NCBI GenBank assembly: GCA_903927965.1
Contig: CAIYPA010000193.1
Location: forward strand, 17,594 to 81,593
Length of the DNA: 64,000 nucleotides
Reading direction: 5' to 3'
DNA from: an uncultured Bacteroidia bacterium
Lineage (GTDB): Bacteria > Bacteroidota > Bacteroidia > Bacteroidales > Prolixibacteraceae
This document shows, one piece after another, positions 18,558 to 27,253 of the stretch. Both the position numbers and the translations under genes were made by a program. Position 1 is the first letter of the stretch; every line of letters starts with the position of its first letter. The notes under the pieces are model-generated. The model saw only the letters and a list, made by a program, of their open reading frames with translations, had not been told where the DNA came from and made no database searches.

Positions 18558-20777
18558 ATGAAAATTATCTGTCTGGGAAATTATCCCCCACGTCAATGCG
18601 GTATAGCTACGTTTACCGGAAATTTGATAAATGCCATTTTGAACGCTGCGGATATTCATGCTTATAACGTTGAAATAGAGGTAATTGCAATGAACGACAA
18701 CGGTAGTTCATACAATTATCCCCCAATTGTCGGGCATGTGATCAACGATAGGGTGATGAATGAGTACATCATGATGGCAGAAACCATCAATAATTCGGGT
18801 GCTGAATTGTGTTTGTTGCAACATGAGTTTGGGATTTTTGGGGGCGAAAGTGGGGTTCTTCTCCTTGGCCTTTTGCGAAGGTTAAAAATACCGGTAGTCT
18901 CAACTTTTCATACCGTTTTAAAAACCCCAACTTTCCATCAGTTTGAAATCATGAAGAAAATTGCCGCTTACTCTTCACGGATCGTTGTGATGAATAATCT
19001 GGCAATCGGATTTTTAACGGAACTTTACCATGTTTCGCGCGAAAAAATTGTCCGAATTGAACATGGAGTGCCGGATTACGAAATTTACAAGGATCAATTG
19101 TTGCCCAAACCAACGAACTGGGAAAACAGGACCATCATGCTCACTTTTGGATTGATCGGGCGGAGCAAAGGGATCGAAACAGCAATTAAAGCCCTGCCTG
19201 CAATTGTTTCAAAGCATCCCGATGTTTTGTATGTTATTCTTGGAAAGACACATCCCAGTATTGTCAAAAATGTAGGTGAAGAATACCGTGATTTTTTGCA
19301 TGAACTGGTGAAGAGCCTAAACCTGGAGGACAATGTCGTGTTTATAAACGAGTATGTCAGTGAATTGGAATTGATGTCTTACCTGAAAGCTGCTGATTTA
19401 TACATTACACCTTATCAAAATAAAGCCCAGATTACAAGCGGGACATTAAGTTATGCAGTTAGTAGTGGTTGTGCAGTAATCTCAACACCTTACTGGCATG
19501 CAGAAGAGTTGCTTGCTGAAGGACGAGGTTGCCTGTTCGACTTCGGAAATTATAAACAACTGGCTCAGATCGTGAACCAATTGCTCGATAACCTGGATTT
19601 GATGCACCAATTGCAACAAAAGGCTTATGACTATGGGAAAACAATTGCATGGCCTAAAATTGGCAAAGCTTATCTTGACTTATTCGATGTTACCGTTTCG
19701 AACAGGAATCAATCAGAGTCCATACAGATTAAAGAGTTGACCATCAATTATCCAGATTTTGATATCGCCCACCTGAAACGGCTTACTGATGATACCGGTT
19801 TATTGCAACATGCAAGGACCAATGTTCCAAATTACAAGGCCGGATATAGCCTTGATGACAATGCCCGGGCCATTCTGGTCTGCACCACCGCCTATTATCA
19901 ATCCAATGATCAGGTTTACCTTGACCTTCTGAATAAATATATGGCGTATGTTGCTTATATGCAGCAAGTTGATGGGTATTTTAAAAATTTCATGACTTAT
20001 GAAGGTGCTTTATTGGATTGTACTTCGGATGATGCTTATGGACGAACAATATGGGCCCTGGGATACCTGATCCGCTTTGCTCCCATCGAGCCCTATTTTC
20101 ATTTGGCCCTTGAATTATTCGAACATGCACTGCCCCAATTGAACAATCTGACCTACGCACGTGGATATGCCAATTGTATTTTGGGTTTGTACCATTATAT
20201 CAAACGATTTCCCGATCAGGAAAAATACCTGAAATTGTTGCAGGTTTTATCCGATCAGCTCTGTGAAAAGTTCAATGATCATAAACGTGAAAACTGGAAC
20301 TGGTTTGAAACCTCCCTGACTTACGACAATGGCCTTTTGCCTGCCGCCTTATACAAAGCCTATGAAATTTCGGGCAACGATACCTATTTGCAGGTTGCTG
20401 ATGAAAGCCGGTTATTTTTGGAGTCAAAATGTTTTAAGGAAGATTGGTTGTCGTTGATTGGCAATCGGAAATGGTTGCACCTGGACAGGATTTACGATTA
20501 CGAACTTTTTGCCCAACAACCCATCGATGCCATGGCCATGGTCATCCTTTACAAGAGTGCATGGGAAGCAACAGGTAACAAAGAATATATCAACAAATTA
20601 CTCATATCATTTGATTGGTTCTTCGGAAAGAACGATCTTGATATCAGTTTGTTCGACCTCGAATCGAAAGGATGCAACGATGGGATTGAGGAGTTCAACA
20701 TCAACCGGAACCAGGGGGCAGAAAGCAACCTAGCCTACCTCATTTCGTGGCTTGTGGCAAAACCCTTTATTTTATAG
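18558..20777 (+). CDS. GT4 glycosyltransferase fused to C-terminal alpha/alpha-toroid domain
   Basis: Residues 1-390 form a GT-B, GT4-type glycosyltransferase: LGNYPPRQCGIATFTGNL (donor-side loop), STFHTVLKTPT, FGLIGRSKGIETAIKALP, and the nucleotide-sugar-binding ADLYITPYQNKAQITSGTLSY followed by AVISTPYWHAEELLA. Residues about 400-735 form a helical domain rich in aromatic and acidic residues (AGYSLDDNARAILV, TSDDAYGRTIWALGYL, RENWNWFETSLTYDNGLLPAAL), like AGE- or GH88-type (alpha/alpha)6 barrels. It overlaps the convergent GH130-receiver gene by 11 bases. Sugar specificity is unknown; GH130 partners suggest a mannose-containing glycan. Confidence 0.88.
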   Translation: MKIICLGNYPPRQCGIATFTGNLINAILNAADIHAYNVEIEVIAMNDNGSSYNYPPIVGHVINDRVMNEYIMMAETINNSGAELCLLQHEFGIFGGESGVLLLGLLRRLKIPVVSTFHTVLKTPTFHQFEIMKKIAAYSSRIVVMNNLAIGFLTELYHVSREKIVRIEHGVPDYEIYKDQLLPKPTNWENRTIMLTFGLIGRSKGIETAIKALPAIVSKHPDVLYVILGKTHPSIVKNVGEEYRDFLHELVKSLNLEDNVVFINEYVSELELMSYLKAADLYITPYQNKAQITSGTLSYAVSSGCAVISTPYWHAEELLAEGRGCLFDFGNYKQLAQIVNQLLDNLDLMHQLQQKAYDYGKTIAWPKIGKAYLDLFDVTVSNRNQSESIQIKELTINYPDFDIAHLKRLTDDTGLLQHARTNVPNYKAGYSLDDNARAILVCTTAYYQSNDQVYLDLLNKYMAYVAYMQQVDGYFKNFMTYEGALLDCTSDDAYGRTIWALGYLIRFAPIEPYFHLALELFEHALPQLNNLTYARGYANCILGLYHYIKRFPDQEKYLKLLQVLSDQLCEKFNDHKRENWNWFETSLTYDNGLLPAALYKAYEISGNDTYLQVADESRLFLESKCFKEDWLSLIGNRKWLHLDRIYDYELFAQQPIDAMAMVILYKSAWEATGNKEYINKLLISFDWFFGKNDLDISLFDLESKGCNDGIEEFNINRNQGAESNLAYLISWLVAKPFIL

Positions 20778-22656
20778 GGTTCGTCTTCAGTATTTTATCA
20801 ATCCTGAGCAAAAGCAATTTTGGGTCGACAGGTTTTTTGATGTATTCTGCAGCCCCCATCTTTAAGCCTTTTTCCTCGTACTCGGTACCAGTATGACCGG
20901 AAAGGAAGATGACTGGGATGTTGACCTTGTTGTTCTTCATGTATTCAAGCATTTGGTAACCATCTAGATGTGGCATGGCAATATCCGACAGGATCAGGTC
21001 GTATTTCTCTTTGGATATCTGCATCAAAGCGATTATTCCATCAGGTGCGATGTCAACATCATAACCTTCCGATTTTAATATGCTACCAATCAGTTTCTGA
21101 TTAATCACCTCATCTTCAACAATCAGGATCCTTGCTTTCATTTTTTCGGGGCTTGGGCGTCCCATTTTCATGTCAGTAGGAAGAAGGTTGGTCAGCAATT
21201 CCTTTAAAGAAATGGTCGCATAGGTCGATGCGGTATCCGACATTGCATAAGGGATTACCAATTCATCATTGTTGATGATCGAACCGCATGAATAGACGAC
21301 ATTGGGGACATAACCTTCCCGTTCTTCTTCATTGGGCATCAAAAGGGGTTCATTCAACTGCCCAATCACTTTTGTCGGGTCTTCCAGATCAAGTAAAATC
21401 GCACTGATGACATATTTGCGCATCGGGCCAACCCCATGGGTGATCACGAGCCAACCAAATTCCGTTTCGATGGGGGACCCGCAATTGCCGACCTGGATAA
21501 ATTCCCATGGAAATTTGGGTTGTTGAAGGGGTATCGCCTCATGCCACAAGTTGATCTTTTCAGAAAACATGATGTAGTTGTTGATACCGTCTATCCGTGA
21601 AAGCATGGCATATTTGCCTTTTATTTTCCTGGGAAACAAGGCCATCCCTTTGTTCTGGGCATTTTCGCCATGGATCGGTTTAACCTTGAAATGGTAAAAA
21701 TCTTTTGTTTCTATCATCATTGGCATAATGCTGACACCATTGTAAGCCGTATAAGTCGCATAATACCGTTCTAATCCATCCTCATTGGTGAATTTTACAA
21801 ATCGGGCATCTTCGATCCCATTGCTTTCAGCAGCGGATATTGGAAAAATAACCCGATCTGAAATACCTGTGTCGAGCGAAAATTTAATCCTGTAATGGGA
21901 ATCGCCCAACCAACTGATTATCTGCAACATTTTTCGCTGGGACTCATCCGGCTGCAATTCCCTCTTGATCTCGTCAATAGCCCTGTAAAGTTCATTGTAG
22001 TCAAATTCTGAATTCAGCCTTGAAACAAGGTGATCGACCACTACATTCTCACCCGGCAATTCGCAAACACCATACACTTCGTAAAGTTTCTGGAAAAAAG
22101 TTTCTTTGTTGTAACTATAGTTGTAAACATTTTCTGCCTCATCGATCAGTCGGCCAGTAGGAATGAGTTCGAGGTTATTTTTTGCATCAAGAATCCCACC
22201 ACGAAAAGCAATCGATGAGATATGCCCTTCACCGGTTGCCCTGAAACTGATGATCACCCGTTTTTGACCCTCCTGAAGGCCTGTCTGATCGGGATCCTCA
22301 ACCATTGATGGATTGAAAAAAGCGGCAGACTCAATAGAATATTCCGATGAAAAAAAAGCGCCGATCAGTAGCTTTTTATTGATTGACATGTCACTGAGGT
22401 CTCCTATCCTGCCGTTCATGATGTCACGTACCCGGTCGAAATGTTTATGGAATATCTTTGAAATGTTGCGGTGCCTGGCCGAAAAATCGCGCAAGGTGCG
22501 GTTAAGGCTCAGATGGGCGGCCTCTTCTGGCATGTCAATCACCTTTTGGATAATCGATTGCACACGTGATTCAGGGCCGGGGAAAAAGAATCGGACAATA
22601 ACCCTTTTGGGGTCGCTGTAAAAGCGGATGGATTTACGGTGAATGGCAGTGCTCAT
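20767..22656 (-). CDS. GH130-type glycoside phosphorylase domain fused to response-regulator receiver
   Basis: Residues about 1-110 are helical; residues about 120-490 match GH130 (beta-mannosyl phosphorylases), with the signature GIEDARFVKF followed by YATYTAYNG, five-bladed propeller strands and PHAEGENA-like GENAQNKGMALFP. Residues about 507-629 are a complete receiver domain: acidic pocket VEDEVINQ, phospho-acceptor Asp in LILSDIAMPHLDG, Ser/Thr in FLSGHTG, and Lys in YIKKPVD. A carbohydrate-active domain joined to a receiver is unusual. Phosphorylation might switch the glycosidase domain or its localisation. It is convergent with the GT4 gene. Confidence 0.9.
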   Translation of the reverse strand: MSTAIHRKSIRFYSDPKRVIVRFFFPGPESRVQSIIQKVIDMPEEAAHLSLNRTLRDFSARHRNISKIFHKHFDRVRDIMNGRIGDLSDMSINKKLLIGAFFSSEYSIESAAFFNPSMVEDPDQTGLQEGQKRVIISFRATGEGHISSIAFRGGILDAKNNLELIPTGRLIDEAENVYNYSYNKETFFQKLYEVYGVCELPGENVVVDHLVSRLNSEFDYNELYRAIDEIKRELQPDESQRKMLQIISWLGDSHYRIKFSLDTGISDRVIFPISAAESNGIEDARFVKFTNEDGLERYYATYTAYNGVSIMPMMIETKDFYHFKVKPIHGENAQNKGMALFPRKIKGKYAMLSRIDGINNYIMFSEKINLWHEAIPLQQPKFPWEFIQVGNCGSPIETEFGWLVITHGVGPMRKYVISAILLDLEDPTKVIGQLNEPLLMPNEEEREGYVPNVVYSCGSIINNDELVIPYAMSDTASTYATISLKELLTNLLPTDMKMGRPSPEKMKARILIVEDEVINQKLIGSILKSEGYDVDIAPDGIIALMQISKEKYDLILSDIAMPHLDGYQMLEYMKNNKVNIPVIFLSGHTGTEYEEKGLKMGAAEYIKKPVDPKLLLLRIDKILKTNPIK

Positions 22657-22729
22657 TGGTCAATTTTTTTTCTAAAAGTAGATAACAAGAATGAATAATC
22701 AAAATGAAAAGATTTTTTAGGAAAGTTCA

Positions 22730-22842
22730 ACCGAAACAGGAAACCGGAAACAGGAAACCGGAGAAGGGAAACCGGAGACAGGAAACTGGAGACCGGAAAC
22801 TGGAGAAGGGAAATCGGAGACAGGAAACCGGAGACTGGAAAA
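22730..22842 (+). repeat. Degenerate tandem repeat of GGAAACCGGAGA(C/A) units
   Basis: About nine imperfect copies of a 12-14-base word (ggaaaccggagac, with aagggaaaccgg variants) lie head to tail just upstream of the GH130-receiver gene. Spacing is irregular with no unique spacers, so it is a minisatellite and not a CRISPR array. Confidence 0.8.
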
Positions 22843-22847
22843 ATCAA

Positions 22848-23065
22848 AATCTCGGATTGCGCCACAAAATTTTTAAAGTTGGATGAAGACCACAAATAAT
22901 TTAACTGCACTTTCCGGCTTAGGACCTGTCATTGCGCGGAGTGCGGCACAACCCAAATTTGAAAGGTAATCATCTGCACAGAACATGTTCCGATCCTTCG
23001 GAAAAGCAATCCCAAACTTTGAAGCACGGATCCAAAAAACAATGTTTTGACTGCGCTACAATTTC
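22848..23065 (-). repeat. Dispersed repeat family A, copy 2
   Basis: The minus strand shows the same blocks as copy 1: TTGTTTTTTGGATCCGTGCTTC, AAAGTTTGGGATTGCTTTTCC, GATTACCTTTCAAATTTGGGTTGTG, CCGCACTCCGCGCAATGACAGGTC and ends near AAAATTTTGTGGCGCAATCC. It is closest to copy 4 (55465-55760). The whole 22657-23560 gap (about 900 bases) holds no convincing gene. Confidence 0.7.
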
Positions 23066-23105
23066 TAAAAGTGTTGACATATCCGTTTGTGCGCCGACAC
23101 TTCAA

Positions 23106-23320
23106 AACCACGGAAGTGGTTTAACGTGAATAGCCCCATATGAAATGCGGGGTAACAATGATGAAGTAAACACCAGAACCCTGAAAGGGTTCAACGTATT
23201 ATCAAGATATCCAACATATTAATTCTCAAGTTGAACCCAATTCAGGGTTCCAGGTTGTTTTTCGTTTATTTTTCCATGGGTTGCACCCATGGCTATTCAT
23301 CTTCAATCCTTTCAGGATTG
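23106..23320. repeat. Array of short hairpins (REP-like compound element)
   Basis: Within about 215 bases there are several short stems: aaccac-ggaa-gtggtt, gaaccct-gaa-agggttc, gaaccc-aattca-gggttc, ccatgggt-tgc-acccatgg, and caatcct-ttc-aggattg, plus an outer near-inverted pair gaatagcc/ggctattc. The perfect stems and 3-6-base loops indicate selection for structure in DNA or RNA. It sits upstream of the Rpn-type nuclease gene. No copy of this exact element is seen elsewhere in the window. Confidence 0.6.
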
Positions 23321-23376
23321 TAAAATAGTATAATTCAGATTGATAATACAATACCATTCCAAATTTTCAATCTCGT

Positions 23377-23520
23377 TTACTCCTTTTTCAAAAACGGTTT
23401 CATCACTTGAGGCAATCCCAGCCATTGTGCGATATCATTATAACCTTTGGCAATGTCCTGTGCAAGGCCAACCCCATATTTGATCACATTGACCGTATTT
23501 GCTTGAATTTGGAAAGCTGT
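23377..23520 (-). pseudogene. C-terminal fragment of an unidentified protein
   Basis: The minus strand between 23520 and the TAA at 23377 reads as protein-like sequence (NTVNVIKYGVGLAQDIAKGY, then NDIAQWLGLPQVMKPFLKKE), with plausible amphipathic helices and codon use. There is a stop upstream in frame and no start, so it would be the tail of a broken gene. I do not recognise the parent family. It may equally be a chance reading; the regular helix pattern is the reason to list it. Confidence 0.35.
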
Positions 23521-23560
23521 TATAAAAATCGTAAATTCGCATCATTCAAAATTTGGTTTT

Positions 23561-24412
23561 ATGCTTGCACCACTCGACAATGAGACGATTTTTAAAAAGG
23601 CATTCACAGACAAGGTTGTGTTCCAACAGTTTGTGAAAGACCTCTTTGATGTCGATATTGTTGTCGATAAAATTGAGACGGAGAAACGGTTCGAACCGCC
23701 GCTCTCGCCGATCAACTTTGAGCTGGATATCTATGCCGAAAGTACCGACCACAGCTTTGTGATCGAAATCCAGAAAATAGATTACGATAAAAATTTCGAC
23801 CGGTTCCTGCACTATTTCCTCACGCTCATCATCAACCAGCAAAAGAGTTTTGCCGACTATAAATTCAAGCAGACCGTCCTTGGAGTTGTCGTTTTTGCGC
23901 GCCCTTTTCGGTTCAGCCAAAAAGACAACCAACCGGTCAGGGACAATGTGATGGTGATCGACTTCAACCCTCGGAATTTAAAGGGGGAGCTCGTAAAATT
24001 GTACGAACACAGTATGGTATTTTTGAACCCATCAAAAAAGTATCAAAACTCCGATACCCCAAAGAATTATCAGGATTGGCTCGACCTGTTTTACGCCTCG
24101 ATGAAGGAACCTGTCAACTACAGGTTAAACCTGAACAACAAGGGAATTGCAAAGGCCATTGGATTAATCGATTACGATAGGTTGGATCCTTTTGTCCTGC
24201 AAAAAATGAAGGAAAACGAGATGCGAAAAGAGATGTTATTTTCAATACAACAAGAAGGAAAACTGGAAGGAAGGTTGGAAGGAAAGCTGGAAGGAAAGTT
24301 GGAAAATGCAATGAACGGCATCAAGGCAGGTTTTTCAAATGAGGTGATATCTGCGATAACCAAACTGACAGACGAGGAAATCGATCAGTTGCGCAATCAA
24401 CCTGAACAATAA
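23561..24412 (+). CDS. Rpn-type PD-(D/E)XK nuclease family protein
   Basis: A 283-aa protein of the PDDEXK_2 / Rpn (recombination-promoting nuclease, YhgA-like) family. The opening PLDNETIFKKAFTDKVVFQQF is the family's leader. The nuclease core is FELDIYAES ... FVIEIQK, giving the Asp and E-x-Q-K residues, followed by FDRFLHYFLTLIINQQKSFADY. Near the C-terminus is a perfect-looking tandem EGKLEGRLEGKLEGKLEN, a charged repeat common in this family and prone to slippage. Such genes are mobile and multicopy in Bacteroidota. It is surrounded by repeats and has no partner gene. Confidence 0.87.
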   Translation: MLAPLDNETIFKKAFTDKVVFQQFVKDLFDVDIVVDKIETEKRFEPPLSPINFELDIYAESTDHSFVIEIQKIDYDKNFDRFLHYFLTLIINQQKSFADYKFKQTVLGVVVFARPFRFSQKDNQPVRDNVMVIDFNPRNLKGELVKLYEHSMVFLNPSKKYQNSDTPKNYQDWLDLFYASMKEPVNYRLNLNNKGIAKAIGLIDYDRLDPFVLQKMKENEMRKEMLFSIQQEGKLEGRLEGKLEGKLENAMNGIKAGFSNEVISAITKLTDEEIDQLRNQPEQ

Positions 24413-24462
24413 ACACCGATACTACACAACATTATAAATAACAGTCATTTAATACTTTGTAC

Positions 24463-25377
24463 GTGCAGAAAAAAATTCTTAAAGGTTATTCTTATACTGT
24501 ACTGGCAACGGTTGTTTACAGCAACGTTTATATCTTTAGCAAGGCCGCTTTAAACGAAGTTACCCTTCCCCAATTTTTGTTCTTTGTGTTTTTGATCGGT
24601 TTTATGATCAACCTGGTCCTACTTTGGAAGAAAGGTGGATTTTCAAAACTGGCAACGGTCCCCAAAAATTTATGGTGGATTTTCCCGACCCTCGGTGTTC
24701 TTGAAATCTTTACCGGCATTACTTTTTACGCTTCAATCAATGCAATAGCAGAACCCGCCGTTACAGGGTTTTTGGGCAACCTCTTCCCTCTTTTTACCAC
24801 AATCCTTGGGATTGCATTTTTAAAGGAACGGTTTTCCAAGATCGAAACTTTGGGAATCTTGATTGTCTTTGCGGGTGCTTTGCTCACCTCCTATTCGGGA
24901 AACCTGGCCCTGAAAGATTTCTTTATTCCGGGTGTTGGCCTGGTGATCGTGAATTGTTTGGGTGCTGCTTCTGCAACGGTGATCGTACGTTCAAAAGTGA
25001 ACAACCTATCTCCAGAAATTCTAAGTTTTAACCGCACCCTCTGGTTGTTGATCTTCTTCTCGGGTTGGGTGATTACTGCCGGGACTCCAATGGTCGTTTC
25101 AGCACATGCCTTCACCAACATAACCATCGCGGCTATTCTTGACCCTGTTTTGGCTATCCTATTGGTTTATAAGGCATATCAATACATTGAAGCCTCACGG
25201 GGAACCATCATCCAATCGATGAAAGGATTGATCATTATCCCTGTAGCCTATTTTTATTTTGGGACGCTGCCCTTAACCCATCAGATCATCGGTGGTGTCA
25301 TCGCAATGGTCGGGGTGATCATTATTGGGGTTGGACAGTATCTGCTGGACCATCGGAAAATGGAGGCTGTGGGTTAG
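24463..25377 (+). CDS. DMT superfamily (EamA) transporter
   Basis: About 304 aa with ten predicted membrane helices arranged as two EamA halves (first: SYTVLATVVYSNVYIFSKAAL; second: PGVGLVIVNCLGAASATVIV). The glycine- and proline-containing GFLGNLFPLFTTILGIAFLKERFSKIETLGI segment is the family hallmark at the end of the first half. It should export or exchange a small metabolite; substrate unknown. No ATG is available at the start: GTG at 24463 (or TTG at 24457) is used. Confidence 0.9.
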   Translation: MQKKILKGYSYTVLATVVYSNVYIFSKAALNEVTLPQFLFFVFLIGFMINLVLLWKKGGFSKLATVPKNLWWIFPTLGVLEIFTGITFYASINAIAEPAVTGFLGNLFPLFTTILGIAFLKERFSKIETLGILIVFAGALLTSYSGNLALKDFFIPGVGLVIVNCLGAASATVIVRSKVNNLSPEILSFNRTLWLLIFFSGWVITAGTPMVVSAHAFTNITIAAILDPVLAILLVYKAYQYIEASRGTIIQSMKGLIIIPVAYFYFGTLPLTHQIIGGVIAMVGVIIIGVGQYLLDHRKMEAVG

Positions 25378-25430
25378 CGGCTGGCGATTTAGAAGGGCTA
25401 CTGGCAACTAGCAGCTGGCAACTTGCTTTG
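25377..25430. repeat. CTGGCAACTAGC-type minisatellite, left of the hairpin element
   Basis: The sequence gcggctggcga...gctactggcaactagcagctggcaactt is built from CTGGC(AAC) words. It is the approximate inverse of the run at 25795-25853, so the two flank the intergenic hairpin element as long inverted arms. Confidence 0.55.
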
Positions 25431-25539
25431 ATGTTGCTTCAAATTTAACTTTACTTCTAATAAAAAGTGCAATGACAACCCAGGATTGGACATTTCCAGA
25501 ATTGGGAACAATACACTTTAGACTCCACTCCTTTAGGGG

Positions 25540-25762
25540 GCTTTTCATCCCCGTCCGAAGGGAGAGTTGCATTTTTTCGGACATTTGATCGCGGACGGTT
25601 ATCCTGTTGCTTCCTTTCCCCCGGGTGGCGCGGTCCCGTAATCCTTTGATCTTGAATTGTGCTTTTGCTTGGGACCGCTTACCCGGGGTTATTCAAGTTT
25701 TACCCTTACAGGAACTGACCGCGGAGGGATTTTGAAACGTTTCCGAATTGGTAGTAATGGAC
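25540..25762 (+). repeat. Long-hairpin dispersed element, family B, copy 1
   Basis: This 220-bp sequence matches, in opposite orientation, 55185-55440: CCGTCCGAAGG, GATCGCGGACGGTTATC, TGTTGCTTCCTTTCCCCCGGGTGGCGCGGTCC, GGACCGCTTACCCGGGGTTATTCA and AAACG(T)TTCCGAA all recur in order. CCCCGGGTGGCGCGGTCC pairs with GGACCGCTTACCCGGGG, giving a strong stem of about 17 bp around a variable 35-base loop (25616-25689). The stem is kept while the loop differs between copies. It fills most of the 478-base gap, which has no gene. Confidence 0.8.
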
Positions 25763-25794
25763 TATCAGGTTTTGGAAACCAGAATTAACTTATT

Positions 25795-25853
25795 GCCAGT
25801 CGCCAGAAGCCAGCCGCCAGTTGCCAGAAGCCAGTAGCCAGCCGCCAATAGCC
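25795..25853. repeat. GCCAGTTGCCAGAAGCCAG-type minisatellite, right of the hairpin element
   Basis: Head-to-tail GCCAG/GCCGCCA words (gccagtcgccagaagccagccgccagttgccagaagcc) end two bases before the stop codon of the methyltransferase gene. It is the inverse of the words at 25377-25430. Confidence 0.6.
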
Positions 25854-25855
25854 CT

Positions 25856-27253
25856 TTAAACCGGAAACTTCCTTTTCTCTGCTATCAGCCTTTCTCCCTG
25901 GTATTCGGTGACGGACATCCTGATCCGCCACTCTTTTGGAAAGGCACTGTTGAACCGATTGCCGAGGTTTTTGACCCATCCCAAGGGGACATTCCTGTAT
26001 GTAATTAAATTCCAGCCTTTTTCAGTTGATTTTGGCGATATATCGTCACGCTTTAAATAGGTAATCGCATCTTCCAAAGACAAATCAATCTCCGGGAATA
26101 CGGAACGGTCCAGTATTTTGGACAATGCCAATTCGTGGGCCGGCAATAGGTCCTTTTGCTTGATTTCCCCTATTTTAACCCCTGCATGGATAATCCTTAG
26201 GTTATTTTTGATTTGCAACAAGTCAGGCATCAATGCTGCAGGAAAGGCAAGCAAGGAATCTTCAAACCGTAGAATTTCAAGCCGTTCATTATTTAACAAG
26301 GACATTGCACGCTCCTTTTCTGCCCTGGATGCCTGTAAAGGATTTTCCTTCAATTTCCGAAGTTGGGACGGACTATTTTCTCCCCGTTTTCGTACCACTG
26401 CCATAAAAAAACCTTCTCCTGAAACTTTGTGTGGATAAAACCGGTAACATGGAAACCCTCCTGAATCGGTGATAGTTATTCCCCAGCTATCAGATATATG
26501 CAACGGAACCGGTTCAATATCTGCAAATTGATTCAACCACATAATATTATCCTCATTCTCAGCAGGATTAAAGGTGCAGGTACTGTAAATCAGGACCCCT
26601 CCATCTTTTAGTGAAGGCCATATATCGGCCAATATCCGTTGCTGGCGTTGGGCGCAGAGCTGGGCATTGTCGGTCGACCACTCCAGTATGGCACTTTCAT
26701 CACGCCTGAACAAACCTTCCCCAGAACAAGGGGCGTCAACAACAATCACATCGAAAAACTGGGGCAATCGCTGAAAATCATGGGGATCATTGTTGGTCAC
26801 AACCACATTGGCATTGCCCCATTTCTTCAAATTCTCCGACAAGATTTGCCCACGTGCCCTGATCACATCGTTGCTCACCAACAAGCTATCCTCAGAAATT
26901 AACGAAGCGAGGTGGGTGGACTTACCGCCAGGAGCAGCGCACAAATCAAGAACTTTCACACCCGATTTTACATCCAATTGTCTAATTGCCTGTTCCAAAA
27001 ACATTGAACTTGATTCCTGAACATAGTAAACCCCTGAATGAATAAAAGGGTCGATCGTAAACAACGGCCGCTCGGGAACAAAATAACCTGTTTCGCAATA
27101 ATTTACAGGATTCAAATCTGTTCTGCCATTGAATTTGTTCCGGTTGAGCCTGATCGTGGTTGAGGTATCCCTATCATACGACGACTGGAACTCATCGTAT
27201 TCATTACCAAGTATTTTAACCATTCGTTCAGCAAACAGGTGGGGTAAAATCAT
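25856..27253 (-). CDS. RsmF/NOP2/SUN-type rRNA (cytosine-C5) methyltransferase
   Basis: A 465-aa SAM-dependent m5C RNA methyltransferase. The SAM site is VKVLDLCAAPGGKSTHLASL; the two conserved cysteines are in VDAPCSGEGLFRRDES and YSTCTFNPAENEDN, the first being the release Cys and the second the nucleophile. The C-terminal ~150 residues (GYR... FPKEWRIRMSV) form the extra domain seen in RsmF-type proteins, which modify 16S rRNA. Start at 27253 (MILPHLFAERM) fits the family. Monocistronic, divergent from the repeat-GH16 gene. Confidence 0.92.
   Translation of the reverse strand: MILPHLFAERMVKILGNEYDEFQSSYDRDTSTTIRLNRNKFNGRTDLNPVNYCETGYFVPERPLFTIDPFIHSGVYYVQESSSMFLEQAIRQLDVKSGVKVLDLCAAPGGKSTHLASLISEDSLLVSNDVIRARGQILSENLKKWGNANVVVTNNDPHDFQRLPQFFDVIVVDAPCSGEGLFRRDESAILEWSTDNAQLCAQRQQRILADIWPSLKDGGVLIYSTCTFNPAENEDNIMWLNQFADIEPVPLHISDSWGITITDSGGFPCYRFYPHKVSGEGFFMAVVRKRGENSPSQLRKLKENPLQASRAEKERAMSLLNNERLEILRFEDSLLAFPAALMPDLLQIKNNLRIIHAGVKIGEIKQKDLLPAHELALSKILDRSVFPEIDLSLEDAITYLKRDDISPKSTEKGWNLITYRNVPLGWVKNLGNRFNSAFPKEWRIRMSVTEYQGERLIAEKRKFPV

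Noticed and set aside
22730-22842. Possible CRISPR array
   Set aside because: Units are 12-14 bases, degenerate and without unique spacers; no cas genes.
22704-22886. 60-aa ORF KPEKGNRRQETGD
   Set aside because: Translation of the minisatellite; no start context and low complexity.
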